A model generated the notes under the pieces. It made no database searches. It saw nothing but the letters and a program-made list of their open reading frames with translations, and was not told the DNA's origin. Source: Megaleporinus macrocephalus (taxonomy: Eukaryota; Chordata; Actinopteri; Characiformes; Anostomidae). Taken from it: a stretch of DNA of 64,000 bases. The stretch covers positions 12,464,774-12,528,773 of the forward strand of contig CM038716.1 of the NCBI GenBank assembly GCA_021613375.1, written 5' to 3'. A program made the position numbers and the translations under genes. Of the stretch, positions 57,412-64,000 are shown one piece after another. The first letter of the stretch is position 1; each line of letters begins with the position of its first letter.

Positions 57412-57670
57412 ACTTTATTGATCCCGAAGGAAATTTAGCAGCCAGTAGCAGTTACAAACACAGTACAAAAAAAAACAACAATAAGGTATATAAAAATTAA
57501 ATAGTGTTTAATTAGTGATATAAAAATTAAATAGTGTTTAAATAGTGATATAAAAATTAAATAGTGTTTAAATAGTGATATAAAAATTAAATAGTGTTTA
57601 AATATTGATATAAAAATTAAATAGTGTTTAAGTAGTGATATAAAAATTAAATAGTGTTTAAATAGTGACA
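57404..57670 (-). mobile_element. LINE 3' end with tandemised 30-bp segment
   Basis: TACTTTATTGATCCCGAAGG then AAATT is the inverse of a well-known fish LINE 3' terminus (ending in AATAAAGTATCTATC). Next come six to seven copies of GATATAAAAATTAAATAGTG then TTTAAATAGT (57484-57667). Minus-strand ORF 57435-57713 is a repeat artefact. Confidence 0.7.
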
Positions 57671-58058
57671 TCTTACCGACATCCCACCACTGTAAATGCC
57701 AGTAGCAGATCATTTTACAGCCCCCTTTTCAGTACAGCACAGCTGACCTCACAGAGTCTGAGCAGAGTCTCTGGGGCGCTGGGGCGCACTGCCTCCCTGC
57801 AGCCTCTCCACAGCAGGAGATTTGGAATGTCCACTCTCTTGGAATGTTTCTCTATCTGAACAGCGGAGCAGAGACTAACTGAGTGCTGCATCCTTCACCC
57901 CAGATGTGTCTTCATGACTTGTGGTGCCACTTCTTGCACTACTGGGGGTGGCGACAATGGCAGCAGTGCTCCTTAAGCTGCTCTCATTTATCTACCACCT
58001 ACTGCAAACCTGGCACCCACCCCAAACATCACTCCAGGGACTTTGACCCATGTTGCTC
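57671..58058. other. Non-coding stretch, possibly LINE-derived
   Basis: No recognised ORF; could be the upstream part of the minus-strand LINE. Confidence 0.25.
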
Positions 58059-58060
58059 TA

Positions 58061-59082
58061 CACTGTAAACCCGGATAAGTTGATTGTACGTTTGAGGCCT
58101 TAAAATATTGAAGTAATGCAAACTAGAGAAAATCTAATGGTTTGAGTAAAATCAACTTAAATATCAAATAGACTGGAAGTGATCATTTGAGTTGAATACA
58201 ATGAAATCTAAATTGTTTAAACTTAAAATATTTTGTAAAATCAACCCTACTGACCATTTAATTCAACTCTACATTGAGTTTCCTGTAATCAGAATTAAGT
58301 TGTGAAAAACTTAAAACTAGTCTCTATAAAAAGCTGATGTTCTCCTACATCAAAAGAACACAGATAGCAGTTACATTTAGTTTAATTTTATTTAAAACTA
58401 CATCACTGGGATCATCTAGGATGATTCTGACTCTTGTAGGGTTCAGTAGTGATGATGACTGGTTTTGATTGGTCTAGTTAGAAAACTGTTTATCTTACAA
58501 TAATTCTTAAATACAGTTTACACATTGAAATGATAAAAACACAGTAAATTACATTTTCTAACTTTAGATCAGCATCAACTGCAGAACAACAGTTTTACAC
58601 CACTTGAACACGGAAAACAACTTACCAAGTTCCAGAATGAGAAAAAGAGAGGGAAGATGGCGGCTTGGTTAATTGTAGTCCTCTGTAGTTCTTCAAGAAA
58701 AGAAAACAATGGAGAAAATGTCCACTGTAGAGAAATCCCAGCACTACAGAGTTTCTGTCCGAGGAAAAGAAGTTAAACTCAGAAAACACCAAACCTCACA
58801 GTGAAAATAGAAAAAGACTTCAAACCTTTACAAGCTCCACTAAACAACTCAAACTAGTCTAGACTGAACTGACCAATGAGAATCTGGCAAGGTGCTACAG
58901 GGGCGTGGTCCAAGCTAAAACCTGATGTTTGAAGTTTGTTCAACTTAAAAATATTAGTGTACTCAGTTCTTCTTTCAAAATAGTAGAACATACTAAATAT
59001 TTTAAGTAATGAAATAAAACTTTAGTTTTTAAACATCAGTACACAAACTCTTTACACAGAAACTAATTAGGGGTTAACAGTG
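58061..59082 (+). mobile_element. CACTG element copy E (most complete, 1022 bp)
   Basis: Both termini are present: CACTGTAAACCCGGATAAGT at 58061 and AATTAGGGGTTAACAGTG to 59082, with TA on both sides (58059-58060, 59083-59084). YY1-like AAGATGGCGGC at 58654-58664. Minus-strand GTAAGT at ~58620. CTACATCAAAAGAACACAGA (58345 on) is the inverse of the 3' splice-site-like segment. No transposase ORF. Confidence 0.88.
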
Positions 59083-59084
59083 TA

Positions 59085-59650
59085 CTTGTACTTCTCTGGA
59101 TTGAAGGAACAAATGGATGAACTGGAGACCAACCGGTGCCCGAGCAGGCGAGTTAGTGTCCAGTGAACTGACCCGAAAGCGCTTTAGCGTATCCTTATAC
59201 CCGGCTATAGTCTCTTTACTGACCTTCACTGACTATTGAATTAAGTCCTGCGCTGACCGGCTCACTCTGCATTCTCCTTCATAAACGTAGAAGCTCCTCT
59301 TTGCCCCGGAGAGCTTTGTGGTCACAGTTAAAGCACCACTCTCCGTAATGCTACAGCTAGACGCGCTCAGCTCCAGCCCAGAGCCCTTCAGCGGCCCATT
59401 ATTTTAAAATACGGCCAAATCCTGCCTGGACGCGAGCATCGAGGAACCATTCAAATGGAGATGTAGCGCTCCGGGGGGAACGTTATCGCTGTTGCACATG
59501 TAAGGACGGGGGGGACGCGTTTGATGAAGTAAGTACAGTAACCTTCACAGACCACCCTCTCCTCCAACTCCACACACACTTCCTGTACGCCGCCAGGGAC
59601 GGTCCACCCTGACCATCTACAGTCCACAGCACTCAGTCACTCTGTGGATA
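59085..59650. other. Low-copy, moderately CpG-rich stretch
   Basis: No ORF of interest. Some CpG enrichment at 59330-59530 and G runs near 59508. Possibly regulatory. Confidence 0.3.
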
Positions 59651-59654
59651 CTAC

Positions 59655-60800
59655 AGAAGGTAGGTGTTTCTAATAAAGTGGCCAGTGAGTAAAAGCACAA
59701 ATTTGATGTTTCTAATAAAGTGGCCAGTTAGTGAAGTCCAAGGTTGATGTTTCTAATAAAATGGCCAGTTAGTGAAGTACAAGGTTGGTGTTTCTAGTAA
59801 AGTGGCCAGTTAGTGAAGTATAAGGTTGGTGTTTCTAGTAAAGTGGCCAGTTAGTGAAAGTACAAGGTTGGTGTTTTTTAGTAAAGTGGTCAATTATTGA
59901 AACCTAAAGTTAGTGTTTCTAATAAAGTGGCCAGTTAGTGAAGTACAAGGTTCGTGTTTCTAATAAAGTGGCCAGTTAGTGAAGTACAAGGTTCGTGTTT
60001 CTAATAAAGTGGCCAGTTTGTGAAGTCCAAGGTTGGTGTTTCTTATAAAGTGGCCAGTTAGTGAAGTACAAGGTTCTTGTTTCTAATAAAGTGGCCAGTT
60101 TGTGAAGTCCAAGGTTGGTGTTTCTTATAAAGTGGCCAGTTAGTGAAGTACAAGGTTCGTGTTTCTAATAAAGTGGCCAGTTAGTGAAGTACAAGGTTGG
60201 TGTTTCTAATAAAGTGGCCAGTGAGTTAAGTCCAAGGTTGGTGTTTCTTATAAAGTGGCCTGTTAGTGAAGTACAAGGTCAGTGTTTCTAATAAAGTGGC
60301 CAGGTACTGAAGTCCGAGGTTAGTGTTTCTAATAAAGTGGTCAGTGAGTGAAGTCCAAGGTTGGTGTTTCTTATAAAATGGCCTGTTAGTGAAGTACAAG
60401 GTCAGTGTTTCTAATAAAGTGGCCAGGTACTGAAGTCCAAGGTTAGTGTTTCTAATTAAGTGGCCTGTTAGTGAAGTCCAAGGTTGGTATTTCTAATAAA
60501 GTGGCCTGTTCATGAAAATCCAAGGTTGGTGTTTCTAATAAAGTGGCCAGTTAGTGAAATCCAGGGTTGGTGTTTCTAATTAAGTGGCCAATTAGTGAAG
60601 TCAAAGGTCGGTGTTTCTAATAAAGTGGCCAGTTAGTGAAGTACAAGCGTGGTGTTTCTAATAAAATGGCCAGTTAGTAAAACACAAGGTTGGTGTTTCT
60701 AATAAAGTGACCAGTTAGTAAAACACAAGGTTGGTGTTTCCAATAAAGTGGCCAGTTAGTAAAACACAAGGTTGGTGTTTCCAATAAAGTGATTAATTGA
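59655..60800. repeat. 41-bp minisatellite with AATAAA in nearly every unit, ~28 copies
   Basis: The unit is GTGTTTCTAATAAAGTGGCC then AGTTAGTGAAGTACAAGGTT then G. CTAATAAAGTGGCC matches the terminal sequence of a common fish transposon (CCTAATAAAGTGGCCGGTGA). Some units read CTTATAAAG or CTAATTAAG. Confidence 0.95.
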
Positions 60801-61343
60801 CTCATAGGTGAAAGTTCTCGTTAGTCCTGCAGGAAGTTCTAGATATATGGGCTACCTGTGAATAATTTCAGTGAGTGTTTAGAGATGTAAACCACAATTA
60901 GCAAATCTTAAAGCTTGTTGGAGGCTATGATTCATCAGAACACCCCTCTGGATCATCTGGTCTTGGTGTCCACACCGCCCAGTGAAACAGTTCTTAATTG
61001 GTCGGAGGGCTCATTTGCATATGACATCAGATTTGCCGGTATTGGCCAGTCTTGTGACTTTGAAATGCTTGTCATTGCACGGTTCTCGTCAGTGCAGGAC
61101 GAAAAAGAGAGGTGTAGAAATACCTCTGCTACCTCATCCCTTTATGTTTCACATTGATAGATGGAGCAGAAGAAGAGCGATTGATCTTTCGCGAGGGGGA
61201 AGACAATCGATACGTTATTCTCATCCTCCAATATCACGTTGGAGGAAAACAAAGAAACAGGTTTATGAAACCCTGACGAAAGCCAAGGAAATTGGGCTTA
61301 GTAGGTTTCGCCGTGCTCCCTGGTTTTTAATATATCAAGTCCA

Positions 61344-61345
<2 letters not shown>
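60801..61345. promoter_or_regulatory. Low-copy island with an octamer motif
   Basis: ATTTGCAT (POU/octamer) at 61013-61020, followed by ATGACATCA. Single-copy, balanced composition; ORFs (80 and 151 codons) run into (TA)n and have no motif. Enhancer-like by composition only. Confidence 0.35.
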
Positions 61346-61350
<5 letters not shown>

Positions 61351-61432
<82 letters not shown>

Positions 61433-61450
61433 AATAACTAAATAAATAAA
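61351..61450. repeat. (TA)n microsatellite with (AAAT)n edge
   Basis: About 40 TA units, interrupted by AAATA, then AAATAAATAAATAA. Confidence 0.95.
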
Positions 61451-62370
61451 TAAGGCTGTCTTGTTTTTGGAGACATCCTTGGCATTCTACACCACCTTTT
61501 TCTTTCTACAATCAACGTAGCTTTGAATCCAAAGCGTTCCCCACAGACTTTTTAATATAGCTGCACTGAGCTTTAAGCTTTGACTCCAACTTATAGACGT
61601 TTTAAAACATTGGCTCAGCACAGCCTCGTCCAGGGTCTCTATTCCAGAGATAGCGGTCGATCATCTATTGGTTAAAGTATGTCTAAGTACACATACCTGC
61701 TCACCTATTTAGCACTTACTTCCACTCACAGCACACAGATTGCTTATTGACACATGTGGCTACATGGTGATTGCTTGGTAAAGCAGATTTACGAGCTTTA
61801 TGGTAGCTGGAGAAGACGTTGGCGCGTCCGTATGAGCGATAAAACACGAGGCTAATGGAAAAATGACGGCACGGATCGAATACGGTGTCAGAAAACCTTC
61901 TCCAGCTTATTGGACCACCTTAATATTAAAATGAATCTCTGTTTCATCCCGGCGTTAGAAGTCCTGAGGTCAGGGCGAAGAAGAAGGAGAGGCTGGAAGA
62001 CGGGTTAGAGAAAGGTTATATTTTCAGATGTGATTTAATTAGAAAGCTCTGCTGGCAGAAGAATATAAATGGAGCCTTTTGGGGTTCTGCGTCTGAGACT
62101 CGAGAGCTCCAGCTTTAATTGTATCCCTATCTGTGTATCACAAAGGAGCCTTTATTAAATTTACTTTGGATTAGAGCTTCTAGGCGTAAGGTCAGAGAAG
62201 AGATGTGATTGTGGGGTTTGGAGATGTGTGTAGATGAACATCTAATCTTCTTAATTATTAAAAGAAGGTTTTTTTCTCCTCTGGTGGGTTTGGACTCTCC
62301 TCTGGTGGGATTGGTTGATTGTTCAGATTGCTTTACAGTGGTGGTGATGGGAACCAGGGGTCACTATGTC

Positions 62371-62375
<5 letters not shown>
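61451..62375. promoter_or_regulatory. Low-copy island, candidate conserved non-coding sequence
   Basis: Single-copy. Contains GATTTAATTAGAAAGCTCTG (62032), TTTAATTGTATCCC and AAATTTACTTTGGATTA. No convincing ORF. Resembles vertebrate conserved elements in composition; not verifiable here. Confidence 0.3.

Positions 62376-62441
<66 letters not shown>
62376..62441. repeat. (TA)n microsatellite
   Basis: About 33 TA units. Confidence 0.96.
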
Positions 62442-62443
<2 letters not shown>

Positions 62444-62599
62444 TTTCATGCAATTCGCCAACAATATTGTCCATTTCACTATTAATGTAAGTGTATCAGA
62501 TGTTTTTTAAAGAATAAAAATGTTTGTATTAAAGTCTATTTTTGTATAGAGGCTTATTTTACATATAGTTCTATTATCAGCAATTCTCAGTCCTCTGTC

Positions 62600-62835
62600 T
62601 AAATCTCCTGGTACGACCACCAATCCAAGTTAAGGATGTTATTGGACTAATTGGTTGTTAGGACACTCTTGATCAATTGTGATGCACTGCTGAAAAACAT
62701 TCTACTAATAAGTGAGTATAAAAGGGAACAACATTCTAGGTTAGTTTAGTATTTGAAGATCAGCAGTTGATGGCTTGCTGACCGACTCACAATGACCAGA
62801 AAGAAACAACTTTCTTTAGAGACCCGTCAGTCCAT
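62600..62835 (+). pseudogene. Tc1-like transposase start, truncated
   Basis: MTRKKQLSLETRQSI at 62792 resembles the N-terminal helix of Tc1-like transposases. It is preceded by a leader of ~190 bases. After TCAGTCCATTGCA the frame passes into a retroposon fragment, so only the first ~15 residues survive. Confidence 0.5.
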
Positions 62836-62844
62836 TGCATTGCC

Positions 62845-63010
62845 AACACACACTCAATTTAGAGTCAGTGCTCAACCTAACATGCATGTGTTTGGACTGT
62901 GGGAGGAAACCGGAGTACCCGGAGGAACCCACTCAAGCACGGAGAGAACATACACACTCCACACAGAACCACCCGGACTGGGAATCCAACCCAGATCATC
63001 TTACTGTGAG
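62845..63010 (-). mobile_element. Retroposon (LINE 3'-region) fragment
   Basis: TTTGGACTGTGGGAGGAAAC then CGGAGTACCCGGAGGAACCC and GGGAATCCAACCCAGATCAT match a very common fish/vertebrate retroposon. Same orientation as the 63561 copy; its (ATCC)n end is missing. Confidence 0.75.
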
Positions 63011-63094
63011 CTGATATACATATACATTTTATTTACTATCAAACCCACCAGTGAACATGCCTAAGCATCAGCTTAAAGCTTTTAAGCAGATGCT

Positions 63095-63151
63095 ATATAT
63101 ATATATATATATATATCAAGGTTCAAGGTTCAAGGAACCTTGAACCCTTGA

Positions 63152-63207
<56 letters not shown>
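63095..63207. repeat. TA-flanked palindrome (cruciform candidate)
   Basis: (TA)n, then GGTTCAAGG-AA-CCTTGAACC (63127-63146) extended by a second arm with one bulged base, then (TA)n to 63207. Confidence 0.85.
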
Positions 63208-63210
<3 letters not shown>

Positions 63211-64000
63211 GTTACTAATAGGTGGGTCGCGGTCCGAACCCAAACGTTGTCCAATGCGGACCCAAACAGTGTTGACAGTATTTATTTTAAGAGGCAGAGC
63301 TTTTCTTGTCTTTATGGTATACGGGCTTTGCGGCGCAGTAACCTCACAGACCAATCCCGTGTGTAGCAAAATCAGCAAACGCTCTCCTCGGCCAATCAGA
63401 TCTGTGCGATGGCGTGCTCTAAAAAAAAGAAAAGTCGATGACGAAAATCAACTTTTCAACCAGGAATGGACCGAGACGGAGATGTTTATACTTCCCACAG
63501 ACAGCTCCACACCAACATCTCATATGTGGAGTTAATTAAAAGCAGCCACGTATCTCATATCCATCCATCCATCCATCCATCATCTTCTGCTTTATCCTGC
63601 TAGTCAGGGTCACGGGGTGCTGGAGCCAATCCCAGCGTCATTGGGCGAAGGCGGGGTACACCATGGACAGGTCACCAGTCCAACGCATGGCCATCACACA
63701 CACTCAGAGTGAGGATCCTAACATACATGTGTTTGGACTGTGGGAGGAAACCAGAGTACCCGGAGGAGAACATACACACTCCACACAGAGCCACCCGGAT
63801 ATCTCATATGTGTGTGGGAATGGTCCTAACACAGTTTCAGCCCAGGTCCTGGCTGGACCACCAAGAGCTCACTCCTCTCACTGAACGAGAGAAAGTGTGG
63901 AGGAACATGAGAGAGAGAGAAACTGATAAGATGTGAAGCTCAGTTAACAAGACTAAACACTTTATTTACTTTTTATTATAAATAAACACTTTATGATACA
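63208..64000 (+). mobile_element. hAT-type element (copy 3) with transposase N-terminus, interrupted by a retroposon
   Basis: GGTTACTAATAGGTGGGTCG, TTGTCCAATGCGGACCCAAA, TTTATGGTATACGGGCTTT and CCAATCAGATCTGTGC, then coding KKRKVDDENQLFNQEW then TETEMFILPTDSSTPTSHMW and a stop at 63533. The basic KKRK plus EW...FIL pattern is the usual start of a hAT/ZBED-like transposase just before its BED zinc finger, which is not present. The tail 63953-64000 (CTTTATTTAC...AAATAAACACTTTATGATAC) matches 47455-47490. Confidence 0.7.
63561..63799 (-). mobile_element. Retroposon inserted in the hAT element, with target-site duplication
   Basis: Starts (ATCC)n, i.e. a (GGAT)n 3' tail on the minus strand, then TCAGGGTCACGGGGTGCTGG and GGCGGGGTACACCATGGACA, and ends in CACAGAGCCACCCGG. 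Flanked by the 10-bp direct repeat TATCTCATAT at 63551-63560 and 63800-63809. Confidence 0.85.

Noticed and set aside
63116..63155. tRNA-like GGTTCAA motifs
   Set aside because: They belong to a simple palindrome between TA tracts, with no tRNA structure.

Overview
The window looks like a euchromatic but extremely repeat-rich piece of a teleost fish genome, probably an otophysan (characin, catfish or cyprinid-like). The evidence is a spliced vertebrate-type gene fragment with GT-AG introns and a poly(A) signal, several Tc1-like transposase relics, hAT relics, LINE 3' ends with (GGAT)n or (GATA)n tails typical of fish, many TA-TSD MITEs, and very long minisatellites. The assignment to Otophysi rests on remembered repeat families and is an inference. 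No operon, Shine-Dalgarno site, rRNA, tRNA or CRISPR array is visible.

The only convincing host gene is at the left edge. Five phase-compatible exons (1-38, 131-220, 448-555, 659-1144, 1404-1696) give the last ~337 residues of a protein that I do not recognise. It has a helical N-terminal part, a long Pro/Gln-rich repeat and an RGG-like C-terminus, and AATAAA lies at 1869.

Layout: 1.9-3.0 kb holds 61-bp and 45-bp minisatellites. 3.65-5.22 kb is a MITE interrupted by a ~1-kb element, here called the CACTG element. 5.7-7.3 kb is a 147-bp tandem repeat. 7.6-11.1 kb is a cluster of Tc1, mariner-type MITE and LINE relics. 11.5-12.2 kb is low-copy, homeobox-motif-rich sequence. 12.5-13.7 kb is a CCAAT-box minisatellite plus a second 45-bp array. 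13.8-14.3 kb is CpG-rich. 14.6-18.7 kb holds 39-bp, TA and 30-bp arrays. 19.4-25.2 kb holds hAT, CACTG, ~420-bp tandem and MITE sequence. 25.9-27.5 kb is a 36-bp coding-like minisatellite plus Tc1. 28.7-29.7 kb is a CACTG copy. 30.65-32.44 kb is degenerate telomeric repeat with (TTAGGG)n facing (CCCTAA)n. 33.6-35.4 kb is the second 39-bp array. 36.2-37.7 kb is Tc1 and CACTG. 38.1-44.9 kb is an AT-rich higher-order satellite broken by Tc1 and a segmental duplication. 45.3-47.8 kb holds Tc1 and hAT relics. 48.3-56.3 kb is 8 kb of CT-rich and GAGGAGGAC arrays. 56.8-57.4 kb is (GATA)n on a LINE tail. 58.06-59.08 kb is the best CACTG copy. 59.65-60.8 kb is an AATAAA-bearing 41-bp array. 61-64 kb is low-copy islands with hAT, Tc1 and a nested retroposon.

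No genes cooperate here. Two structural signals stand out. (1) The CACTG element, present as five copies plus a fragment, carries on one strand what looks like a host-gene promoter and first exon: GC box, CCAAT box, YY1 motif with a pyrimidine tract, a GTAAGT donor, and a matching 3' splice site ~280 bp on. (2) Several minisatellites have clearly grown out of parts of dispersed transposons, and some repeat a regulatory or RNA-processing motif in every unit (CCAAT, CAG-GTAGGT, polypyrimidine-CAG, AATAAA).
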